Part shown: piece by piece, positions 48,541 through 58,262 of the stretch
Numbering within the stretch: position 1 is the first letter of the stretch
How the letters are laid out: every line of letters begins with the position of its first letter
Assembly (NCBI GenBank): GCA_002943765.1
Contig: PQWQ01000022.1
Span: 731,171-795,170, forward strand
Origin: Psoroptes ovis
Lineage: Eukaryota > Arthropoda > Arachnida > Sarcoptiformes > Psoroptidae
DNA: 64,000 bases
Direction of reading: 5' to 3'
The notes under the pieces: generated by a model
Seen by the model: the letters and a program-made list of their open reading frames with translations, nothing else
Database searches by the model: none
Told to the model about the DNA's origin: nothing
Made by a program: the position numbers and the translations under genes

Positions 48541-48701
48541 GGCCGTACTACGGGCGGGCAACGTGATGATCACGTTTGGAGTTTTTGCGTTTCAACTGCC
48601 AATCCCGAGTGAGACACGGGCATTTTACAGTTATGCAGTTGAAAAGCGAGCGGTAACAGAGCAAAATTTATGAAACCACTCCGACTGATAGAACGGTCGA
48701 A
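48541..48701. repeat. Hairpin-bearing dispersed repeat, copy C
   Basis: ACGTGATGATCACGT hairpin, then an outer stem TTTCAACTGC/GCAGTTGAAA (48590-48599 and 48635-48644) enclosing CCCGAGTGAGACACGGG, and a downstream CTCCGACTGATAGAACGGTC shared with copy D (CTCCGACTGGTAGTGCGGTC). The 10-bp outer stem suggests a folded RNA or DNA feature. Confidence 0.5.
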
Positions 48702-49240
48702 TAATTAAGATTCGAAAATTGAAAATTTTCGAATCTCTTCACTTTTTGTTCCCAAAATAATAATAATTTCCGACATTGTCAATAATTATTTCGGACGATA
48801 CTTTCGTTACAAGTTTTGGCTATGGTCACAATCAACGCATTTAGGTTACGGGCGAACGAAAATAATAATAATTGTTATTGTGACCAATCAGTACACACTA
48901 TGGACATGATAATTAAATGACAATAAGAATCGTCATTTACATGAATAATGTACTTTGACAATGGGCCTATTCATCGAGTGTTATTTTTTCTTAATGAATT
49001 CACATTTTCATTTCGATTAAATTCATTGTAATTATTTATGAAGGGGCAACCATCAGGATGGGTCACAATCATTGTGGCCAAAACCCCGGCCCCAATTGTA
49101 CTTTTTTATGACAGTGAAAAATTGATCATTTTTTTCCCTCATTTTTCAAAAACGGTGTCACTCTGCATTATATATGTATGAAGGGTTGTGTTCATAAATT
49201 TTTTTTTGTGAATCATTTTGATTTGGGTTAACCCAAATAA

Positions 49241-49323
49241 TTAGGCTGTCCGAAAAGTTCATTCGGCTTAATCGAATAGAGTTGCTCTATGAAAATCGGC
49301 CAGAACTTTCCGGACAACCGAAA
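49241..49323 (-). mobile_element. Mariner-type MITE, type III
   Basis: TTAGGCTGTCCG left, ATTCGGCTTAATCG arm, AAAATCGGCCAGAAC arm, right end CAACCGAAA. Confidence 0.85.
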
Positions 49324-50412
49324 TTCTACTAATTTTGTCACATTGTATCTTCGAGTAGTGTATCGAATGAGATTGTAGGTTAATTTGTAGCAAAATTCGC
49401 GGAAATTTCCCGGAATTTTTTTTTCTCGGAAATTTCTTTACGTACACTATGAACAGCCCTGATAACCTGTGATCAATTCGTGTAATTACTATGGTTAATT
49501 ATAGTGGTTAATTAATCGATATTAATTAACAATTCTGGACCATAATTATGTCATGTAAATTGGGCTAAATGAACCATTCATATATGAGATATTCGAATGA
49601 GAGAAAATTTCCAAGGAAATTTCCGAGGAAAATTTCCCAAAATCGATTTTCGGAAATTTTCTTTTCGACATTTAAAATTGTGTAAGATTTAAGGATCTTA
49701 CATACATGACGTTATCTATGTTTGACAGGCAGGCTGGCAGACAGACAAAAATTTGGATCAAAAGATCAGGAAAAAATGGAAAAGACTAAATGATAATATG
49801 TGTGTACTGAATTTGTGAACAGCTCTGAATAACATATTCTATGAATGACTCTTATAATCACTGATTATATGAATGATTTATGTATGCAATATGCAATTAT
49901 CGGAGAATGCACTGGAATCGAAGACAAAGAATGCTCTGATTCATTTCTGGCCCATTCTGTCCAAGGAACGAGGCAGCATGGCCAAAGACAATGGCCATAA
50001 TTATGACTGTAACGTTATATGTGAATGGTTATTCTCCCATCCGAACATATCATTACTACATCGATATATATGGACACCCTTGAACCCCCCTCTCTCGTAA
50101 TCCAATCTCAAATCGGCTTAGAGTCTATAGCTTTTAGACAATAACTAAACAATGAGTGTGTATGTGTGTGGAAAGAAAGTTTCAGCGAAACCTTTCAAAT
50201 TTCAGATGTCAAAATTTCCGGAAAATTTCTCTCCCATTTTGTGATTTTGGTCACAGTCACAGTAATTTGAAACTATTACACTTAGATACGGACCGGGGCC
50301 AGTGGACGTCATGACACCCGAGCCCAGCCCCGAGACAGAATTCGATTCTTGGAAGTAATTTGAGAATTCGATTTCGCCATCGAAATTTTCGATTTTCGAT
50401 GGCCATTCAGCC

Positions 50413-50638
50413 ATATAACACATCGAAAAATTTAATAAAATTTTCTTATTAAATTCACCAAGTGAATAGTTTTTCGGATGTCGTCCGAAAAGTTCGTTCG
50501 GCTCAGAGCTACAATTGCCAATCGAGAAAATTGGTCATGACTTTTCGGACAACCTCAAAGATTGTATCGAAATGGAAAAGATTTTTTTTTTTCGGGAAAA
50601 TTTTCCAGAAAATTAAATTTTGTCAAAAAAAATTTTTT
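50413..50638 (+). repeat. Small inverted repeat, left arm
   Basis: About 226 bp whose reverse complement occurs at 50857-51080 with only a 2-base length difference, separated by 218 bp. It contains a divergent type III MITE at 50473-50556, so the duplication copied the MITE with its flanks. Confidence 0.92.
50473..50556 (-). mobile_element. Divergent type III MITE inside the small inverted repeat
   Basis: GTCGTCCGAAAAGTTCGTTC, interior CAATTGCCAATCGAG, right arm TGGTCATGACTTTTCGGACA. Its mirror copy is at 50937-51020. Confidence 0.78.
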
Positions 50639-50856
50639 GACAAAAAAATTTCTTGGAAATTTTCTCGAAAAATTTCAAATTTTAACAATAAAAATTTTTG
50701 CCTCAAAGGCATAATTCACAAATACAGTGATCATGATTCGATCGAATATTTCGACAGTAGGATTTGATGTTGAATATGCTTATTCACTATTCCTGTTATC
50801 ACTAATGCTATTTTGATGAATTGATATTGTGTCAATTTTCAGAAATTTTTTCAGGG

Positions 50857-51080
50857 AAAAAATTTTTTTTGACAAAATTTAATTTTCTGGAAAATTTTCC
50901 CGAAAAAAAAATCTTTTCCATTTCGATACAATCTTTGAGGTTGTCCGAAAAGTCATGACCAATTTTCTCGATTGGCAATTGTAGCTCTGAGCCGAACGAA
51001 CTTTTCGGACGACATCCGAAAAACTATTCACTTGGTGAATTTAATAAGAAAATTTTATTAAATTTTTCGATGTGTTATAT
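50857..51080 (-). repeat. Small inverted repeat, right arm
   Basis: Reverse complement of 50413-50638. Its outer end falls exactly at base 51080, the base next to the left arm of the large inverted repeat. Confidence 0.92.
50937..51020 (+). mobile_element. Mirror copy of the 50473 MITE
   Basis: Same element in opposite orientation as part of the right arm. Confidence 0.78.
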
Positions 51081-51802
51081 ACCTAAGTGTAAAATGAACA
51101 ATGAGAATATTCACCGACGGAGAAAATTTACGCGGAATGATAATTATTATTATGTAACGATATTTGTGAATGATAATTGTGATACGGTATTTGTGAATCA
51201 TTTTCAAGCGTAATTGATTCGATTTTGTGGCGAAAATTTTTTTCATCTTCGGGAAAGTTTCCAGCAAATGCTTTTGAGAAATATTCTCGAAAAATGTTTC
51301 TCCTTGGGAAATTTCCCTGAAAAGTTTTTTCATCGGGAATTTTTCCGTAAAGTTTCTTTGAGGAAATTTTTCAAAAAATTGTTTTTCCGGAAAATTTCTC
51401 AAATTTTCATTGTTTTCTTCCTACCTCTCAACCCTTTCATTTATTCGTATGTTGTTGTTGATCACACATCGCTTGCATTCATCCATTGTGTTCAAAATGT
51501 CTATGAGATAAAACTATAGACTCCAATTGTGTTTATTGTTTCCGTTTGATTTTCAATTATTTTCTTTCAATTTTCATTTTGAATGAATGAATGAATGAAA
51601 ATTAATCAAAAACGTATTATATGAATGGAACCAAAAGAATGAATAAACAAAAACACAATAAAATAAACAACCGAACAAACAAAATTGAAAGGGTTAATAA
51701 TTGAAAATTTTGGTTTTTCGAAATTAACTTTGAGTAAACAATGGGTAAACAACAACAACAAACAGCAGCCAATCGAACCACACACAGGCACTGGAGAACC
51801 GA

Positions 51803-51882
51803 TTAGGTTGTCCCATAAGTTCTTGCCGTTTTTTCAATCATTTTCTACGATATAACCGGCGAAAACTTATGGGACAACCAAA
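51803..51882. mobile_element. Mariner-type MITE, type I/II hybrid (left arm copy)
   Basis: Left arm CCCATAAGTTCTTGCCG, right interior ACGATATAACCGGCG: a type I end joined to a type II end. Mirror at 55607-55686. Confidence 0.88.
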
Positions 51883-52330
51883 GTACATGAGATCAAAGCC
51901 CGAGAGGAGAGTTGGTGAAATTAATTGAAAATTTTCGCTCTCCCTCCTCCCTTCACCATCATCGTTGATTAGCTTCGAGGAGTAATAATTTCGCCAAACA
52001 ATGGATCAATGTGTTTATACGAGAGTGAAACTTGCAAGATATAAATTAAATTTTTTTTTGGGAAATTTTTTCGGGAAAATTTCCCGAAAAAATTAATTAT
52101 TATCTCCTCATATTCATTTAGTTTGGGTTTTATTGTTTTTCCAAAGAAGAATATTTTTTTAATTGAAATTTTTTGTTTGTTTTTGCTTTTGTGTTTGTAA
52201 TCCTTTTGGTACTGAAAAATTGAGGGAAATTTTCCGGAAATTTTCCCCGAGAAAATGTTTGCGGGAAAGTTTCCGAGTAAATTAATTTTCAGTACATTTT
52301 CTTTCATTTATTTGTGTAATTACTCATCTT

Positions 52331-52411
52331 TAAGGTTGTCCCATAAGTTCTGGCCGTTTTTAAATTTTTTTTTCGATTCAAAAAACGGCAAGAACTTATG
52401 GGACAACCTTG
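52331..52411. mobile_element. Mariner-type MITE, type I (left arm copy)
   Basis: TTAAGGTTGTCCCATAAG to CTTATGGGACAACCTT; TTCTGGCCG left inner arm, CGGCAAGAAC right. Mirror at 55078-55158. Confidence 0.9.
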
Positions 52412-52971
52412 TAATTACTCATTACTCAATCATTTGATCGATTGATCGATTCGATTGATTGACTGAAATATGTGTGTTCTTAAACACCTGAGCCTTGTTG
52501 AATAAAGTTGTGAGGCAAAGTTGTAACTGTTTTTTAAGGCCTGAGAAGTCTTTTCAGAAATAATGTTCCCGGGAATTTTCCACGGGCTCAAGAAGAAATC
52601 GATTGATTTCAATTATCGATTTCTATTATCGATCTCTTTTAACCCTTTCATTCATCGTCTCTGTGTGTACGTCTCATATCAATCAATTTTCCAGTGGTGA
52701 GGGGCCACTTAAGATTATCCTTGGGAAATTTCTCGACAATCTTAGAGACAAAAATTTCTGGGAAATTTTCTGGGAAATTTTCTCAAAAACTTACGGGAAA
52801 ATTCCCAGAAACTCTTACAGAAACTTCCAAAAACTATTCTCTCTTCAATCCTTTTTTCAAAATATATTAATTTAACCCTTTCTCCTTCTCCTATTCATAC
52901 TCCTCTCTCTCTTTCTTTGTTTATCAAAAATAACCCTTTAGAAAATGCCAAAAATACTTTTATTCAAATAT

Positions 52972-53052
52972 TAGGTTGTCCCATAAGTTCTTGCCGTTTT
53001 TTAAATTTTTTTTTTCATTCGAAAAACGGCAAGAACTTTCGGGACAACCTAA
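52972..53052. mobile_element. Mariner-type MITE, type I (left arm copy)
   Basis: Right arm shows a private variant, AAGAACTTTCGGGACAACC, which is found unchanged in the mirror copy at 54437-54517. Confidence 0.92.
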
Positions 53053-53243
53053 TATATATTCATTACTTATTCCATTTTATATCATTCGCTGTTCACTAAT
53101 TTCAAATAATTTCAACCCTTTCAGCTCTACTCTTTCTTCTCTGAATTTCTTAATTTTTAGCTTGATTTCTTGGGAAATTTCTCCTTCAAACATAAGATTC
53201 TATTCAAGAATTGTTTATTCATTCATTTGTTTATTTATTCATT

Positions 53244-54245
53244 TATTTGAAACTCATTTGAATTTTCTGGGAAGTTTCCCAAACGTCAATCATGGCGTCA
53301 TTGACTGTCATTGTCATTACGCCAATGATGCTGGTCGTAGGGGGTATGAGATGGTGGTGGATGGGAGGATTACCGAAACAGCGAAGAGGGAGCAGATTTA
53401 ATTCCTTTTGTTTTTAATTTTCCGAGAAACTTTCTCGTAAAGAAACTTTCCAGGGAAAGTATGTGAATTTATGAATTGACTGATGAATTGATTGCTGCTG
53501 GTACTGCCACACCCCTTTGAAGATGATTGATTATTCGAAATCATTTTAATCATAGAGTAAATAATATTAGTTTGTCCGGAAAGTTTTTGCCGATTATAAC
53601 GTAAAGGAATCATGAGAAAATTGGCAAGAACTTTTCGGACAACCTAATACTTCAAACATATTTGTCGTCAAGCAGCGAAGAAAGGGGTGTGTCTGGAGAG
53701 AAATTTTCTCGGAAATTTTCTCAGAAATTTTCATTTTCAAGGAGGAAAAGTTAGTGGAAATTTCCAGAAATTTTCCCAACAAAAAAAAATTTCCATAAAC
53801 TTTCTCTCTTCATTCACTTTCAAAACTCAGCAAATTTTTTTTTTTTTTTTTGAAAAAAAAAACAAAAATGTTGACTTCACTGCCATTCATTTATTCATTT
53901 TTCTCTCTCTGTGTGTATGTGTGTACTCTTCATGATTTCAAATCATTTCAATTCCACTGTGTTTGTTTAACGTGACGTTTTCAAAAATTTTCCAAGAAAC
54001 TCAAAGAGCGAAAACTCAGTCTCGGGTCCCGGACCCGACTCGGGTCCCGAGTCTGAATGAGTTACTCAGAACCGAAATATCCCCATTGAATTCTTCGAGT
54101 CGGCAGCGATTCGACGGGGAAAAAGTTCCCAGGAATTCAAAGATTCGACCGGGGAAAAAGTTCCCGAGAAAATCCTACAGCTGTTTACTTGTTTGGGTGA
54201 TGAGAGCGAAGAGATGAGAGACTATAGAAGAGGAGTATTCGTCGG
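53244..54245. other. Spacer between the large inverted-repeat arms
   Basis: 1.0 kb of single-copy DNA. It contains one type II MITE, GGAAATTTCC clusters, and a palindromic block CTCGGGTCCCGGACCCGA near 54022-54052. Short open frames at 53286-53400 and 53963-54217 resemble nothing I know. Confidence 0.85.
53567..53647. mobile_element. Mariner-type MITE, type II (spacer)
   Basis: TTAGTTTGTCCGGAAAG left, GATTATAACGTAAAGG core, TTGGCAAGAACTTTTCGG right. Confidence 0.86.
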
Positions 54246-54436
54246 AATGAATGAATAAACAAATGAATGAATAAACAATTCTTGAATAGAATCTTATGTT
54301 TGAAGGAGAAATTTCCCAAGAAATCAAGCTAAAAATTAAGAAATTCAGAGAAGAAAGAGTAGAGCTGAAAGGGTTGAAATTATTTGAAATTAGTGAACAG
54401 CGAATGATATAAAATGGAATAAGTAATGAATATATA

Positions 54437-54517
54437 TTAGGTTGTCCCGAAAGTTCTTGCCGTTTTTCGAATGAAAAAAAAAATTTAAAAAACGGCAAGA
54501 ACTTATGGGACAACCTA
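54437..54517. mobile_element. Mariner-type MITE, type I (right arm copy)
   Basis: Exact reverse complement of 52972-53052. Confidence 0.92.
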
Positions 54518-55077
54518 ATATTTGAATAAAAGTATTTTTGGCATTTTCTAAAGGGTTATTTTTGATAAACAAAGAAAGAGAGAGAGGAGTATGAATAGGA
54601 GAAGGAGAAAGGGTTAAATTAATATATTTTGAAAAAAGGATTGAAGAGAGAATAGTTTTTGGAAGTTTCTGTAAGAGTTTCTGGGAATTTTCCCGTAAGT
54701 TTTTGAGAAAATTTCCCAGAAAATTTCCCAGAAATTTTTGTCTCTAAGATTGTCGAGAAATTTCCCAAGGATAATCTTAAGTGGCCCCTCACCACTGGAA
54801 AATTGATTGATATGAGACGTACACACAGAGACGATGAATGAAAGGGTTAAAAGAGATCGATAATAGAAATCGATAATTGAAATCAATCGATTTCTTCTTG
54901 AGCCCGTGGAAAATTCCCGGGAACATTATTTCTGAAAAGACTTCTCAGGCCTTAAAAAACAGTTACAACTTTGCCTCACAACTTTATTCAACAAGGCTCA
55001 GGTGTTTAAGAACACACATATTTCAGTCAATCAATCGAATCGATCAATCGATCAAATGATTGAGTAATGAGTAATTA

Positions 55078-55158
55078 CAAGGTTGTCCCATAAGTTCTTG
55101 CCGTTTTTTGAATCGAAAAAAAAATTTAAAAACGGCCAGAACTTATGGGACAACCTTA
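55078..55158. mobile_element. Mariner-type MITE, type I (right arm copy)
   Basis: Reverse complement of 52331-52411. Confidence 0.9.
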
Positions 55159-55606
55159 AAGATGAGTAATTACACAAATAAATGAAAGAAAATGTACTGA
55201 AAATTAATTTACTCGGAAACTTTCCCGCAAACATTTTCTCGGGGAAAATTTCCGGAAAATTTCCCTCAATTTTTCAGTACCAAAAGGATTACAAACACAA
55301 AAGCAAAAACAAACAAAAAATTTCAATTAAAAAAATATTCTTCTTTGGAAAAACAATAAAACCCAAACTAAATGAATATGAGGAGATAATAATTAATTTT
55401 TTCGGGAAATTTTCCCGAAAAAATTTCCCAAAAAAAAATTTAATTTATATCTTGCAAGTTTCACTCTCGTATAAACACATTGATCCATTGTTTGGCGAAA
55501 TTATTACTCCTCGAAGCTAATCAACGATGATGGTGAAGGGAGGAGGGAGAGCGAAAATTTTCAATTAATTTCACCAACTCTCCTCTCGGGCTTTGATCTC
55601 ATGTAC

Positions 55607-55686
55607 TTTGGTTGTCCCATAAGTTTTCGCCGGTTATATCGTAGAAAATGATTGAAAAAACGGCAAGAACTTATGGGACAACCTAA
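55607..55686. mobile_element. Mariner-type MITE, type I/II hybrid (right arm copy)
   Basis: Reverse complement of 51803-51882. Confidence 0.88.
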
Positions 55687-56671
55687 TCGGTTCTCCAGTG
55701 CCTGTGTGTGGTTCGATTGGCTGCTGTTTGTTGTTGTTGTTTACCCATTGTTTACTCAAAGTTAATTTCGAAAAACCAAAATTTTCAATTATTAACCCTT
55801 TCAATTTTGTTTGTTCGGTTGTTTATTTTATTGTGTTTTTGTTTATTCATTCTTTTGGTTCCATTCATATAATACGTTTTTGATTAATTTTCATTCATTC
55901 ATTCATTCAAAATGAAAATTGAAAGAAAATAATTGAAAATCAAACGGAAACAATAAACACAATTGGAGTCTATAGTTTTATCTCATAGACATTTTGAACA
56001 CAATGGATGAATGCAAGCGATGTGTGATCAACAACAACATACGAATAAATGAAAGGGTTGAGAGGTAGGAAGAAAACAATGAAAATTTGAGAAATTTTCC
56101 GGAAAAACAATTTTTTGAAAAATTTCCTCAAAGAAACTTTACGGAAAAATTCCCGATGAAAAAACTTTTCAGGGAAATTTCCCAAGGAGAAACATTTTTC
56201 GAGAATATTTCTCAAAAGCATTTGCTGGAAACTTTCCCGAAGATGAAAAAAATTTTCGCCACAAAATCGAATCAATTACGCTTGAAAATGATTCACAAAT
56301 ACCGTATCACAATTATCATTCACAAATATCGTTACATAATAATAATTATCATTCCGCGTAAATTTTCTCCGTCGGTGAATATTCTCATTGTTCATTTTAC
56401 ACTTAGGTACACTCGAGGAGAAACCAAGAAAAGATGCAAAATTTCCGAAAATTTCTTTTACTAAATTACATCATTTATGAATGAATAAAAAGAATAAATG
56501 AAATTACATATTTGCCCCGGAGGGAAAAAGAATTATTGTGTGCACACAAATTATTAATTTCATTATGTTATCGAGTAGTAGTGTCTGTGTGAAATGAGAT
56601 TTATTCATAAATTCTGTTACTCGATGAACTAAATGTTTACTTAGTTCATTACATTCATCGCCATTCATATA

Positions 56672-56754
56672 TTAGCATTGTCCGAAAAGTTTATTCCGCT
56701 TAATCAATCGAGAGTTGCTTAGGAAAATTGGCCACAACTTTTCGGACAACCTAA
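56672..56754 (-). mobile_element. Mariner-type MITE, type III
   Basis: TTAGCATTGTCCGAAAAG, ATTCCGCTTAATCAATCG arm first, AAAATTGGCCACAAC after; intact right end. Confidence 0.86.
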
Positions 56755-56983
56755 ATATATTCAATTACACACACACAATTATGAGTATTACACAATACCC
56801 GAACACGAATAATTATGATTATTCATCATCATCATCATTATTCACCATTAAATTATTTACACTTGCACTTACTTATTTACACACTTGTACTTATAAATAC
56901 TTTTCGGTTTGCAGAGAGAAGAGGAGAGAAAATTGGGAAAAATGAAAAATGTTTCAAGTGTAAAATAATCATCTCCATCGATT

Positions 56984-57241
56984 CAGTGGTTCTCAAACAC
57001 TTTTGTTCGATTAATTGTTACATTTTTTTCCCGGAAAGTTTCCAGATGTAAAAACTTCCGAGAAACTTTCCGGAAAAAAATTAGGGAAAGTTTCTCGAGG
57101 AAAATTACGAGAAACTTACCAGGGAAAATTTCGAGGAGAAATTCCCGAAGAAAATTACCAGGAAAGTTTCCGGGGGAAAATTCCCGAGGAAAACTGCGAG
57201 ATTATGCAGGAATGCTTGATGAGAAATGGTTGAGAACCACT
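56984..57241. mobile_element. hAT-like MITE relic, 258 bp
   Basis: Ends CAGTGGTTCTCAAACAC and GGTTGAGAACCACTC. The interior is filled with GGAAAATTACC / GGGAAAGTTTCC units (57020-57200), so the motif array may be part of the element. Confidence 0.5.
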
Positions 57242-57380
57242 CGGAAGCAATGATTCACGGTCGTTATTCTAATTTCATTTGAGAACATTTGAGTGTGTCT
57301 GTGTGTGTAAGTATGCATATTTCAAAATAATAATGACGATGATGATGATAATTTGATGATAATTGATTATCATCAAATTA

Positions 57381-57461
57381 TTAGGTTGTCCCATAAGTTT
57401 TTTCCGTTTTTCAAATTTTTTTTTCATTCAAAAAACGGCAAGAACTTATGGGACAACCTAA
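57381..57461. mobile_element. Mariner-type MITE, type I
   Basis: TTAGGTTGTCCCATAAG left, CGGCAAGAACTTATGGG right, TA flanks. Confidence 0.92.
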
Positions 57462-57708
57462 TATTTAGTTTTTTTTTTCGGAAGAAAATTTTCTTCTCCT
57501 CGAAAAATTGATTGTCTTGCGGGAATCAAATTCATATGAATAAGAAGACGACGATGAATGAATGAAGACCGTCAAAATAAGACGATGAATGATGGCGAAA
57601 TTTTGGTTTAATGAAATTAATTATTTATAAATAAGAGAATAATAAGGCGAAAATGAATGAATTGAAACGATGCTTTGAGAAATTGATTGATGGAAAATTG
57701 CTGAGAAC

Positions 57709-57874
57709 GCCCTATCGGCAATGATCGGATTTTCCCGTCGTAAATTTTTTGCTCTGAATCTGCCAAGCCCGAGTGTGGCTCGGGCTTGTAACTGTGTTTT
57801 TCTATGAGAATTTCAAATTCAAAGACAGCTTTGTTGTCAAACAGTCGGAAACGCTCCGACTGGTAGTGCGGTCA
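57709..57874. repeat. Hairpin-bearing dispersed repeat, copy D
   Basis: Best-folded copy: 10-bp stem CAAGCCCGAG/CTCGGGCTTG (57764-57788), GACAGCTTTGTTGTC hairpin, and CAGTCGG/CCGACTG stem. Begins TGAGAACGCCC as in copy A (31358). It lies 250 bp from the retrotransposon. Confidence 0.55.
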
Positions 57875-58126
57875 TTTTTCAGATTTTTTTTTTTGAAATC
57901 AAATTTTTTATTCATTAAAACACTTAATTACTAATTAATTTATTCATTAATTAATTGAAATGAAATGATTGATTAGTTGGATGATTAAGTCTTGGAATTT
58001 CAAGAAATTTCGAGGAATTTTTAAGCAGAAAAAATGAATGAAAATGAACGAAGACTAACAGCGATTCTGATTCAGGAGATTTCAGGAAATTTTTCTGGAA
58101 AATCTCGGGAAAATTTCCGGAAAATC

Positions 58127-58131
58127 AGCGT
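58127..58131. repeat. Target-site duplication AGCGT (left)
   Basis: Identical five bases occur at 62325-62329, on the other side of the element. Confidence 0.93.
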
Positions 58132-58253
58132 TGTTGCAGGCACGAGAGACTAGTGAACAGTGACTAGATGGCTGGAGTGTACGTCGTTTATATATGAGGT
58201 ACCTATTGCTACCTAATCGTCTATTGCGACCCAATAGGTCTCACCTCATAACA
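58132..58253 (-). repeat. 3' LTR (122 bp)
   Basis: Minus-strand TGTTATGAGG to GCAACA. Carries a TATATAAA box about 60 bases in. Short compared with most copia LTRs. Confidence 0.96.
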
Positions 58254-58262
58254 CACCCTTCT
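58254..58262 (-). promoter_or_regulatory. Polypurine tract
   Basis: AGAAGGGTG directly upstream of the 3' LTR on the minus strand, overlapping the gag-pol stop codon; the expected plus-strand primer. Confidence 0.75.

Larger units (their letters stand above)
51081..53243 (+). repeat. Large inverted repeat, left arm (2.16 kb)
   Basis: Base x here pairs with base 107489 minus x in 54246-56408. I checked this register at 51081, 51802, 52976 and 53189, so there is no net insertion or deletion over more than 2 kb. Every open frame within the arm recurs unchanged in the other arm, as do all three MITEs, including their private substitutions. Identity is lost after 53235 (one mismatch, then full divergence after 53243). 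It holds no recognised gene. Confidence 0.95.
54246..56408 (-). repeat. Large inverted repeat, right arm (2.16 kb)
   Basis: Reverse complement of 51081-53243. Outer end TAGGT at 56404-56408 pairs with ACCTA at 51081-51085; beyond it (ACTCGAGG) similarity stops. Confidence 0.95.

Noticed and set aside
49873..50100. 75-codon plus-strand frame with rather protein-like text
   Set aside because: No known family, no splice sites that extend it, and length is within chance for this window.
1381..57461. Regularly repeated short palindromes as a CRISPR array
   Set aside because: Copies are irregularly spaced by hundreds to thousands of bases, TA-flanked and of several lineages: MITEs in a eukaryote.
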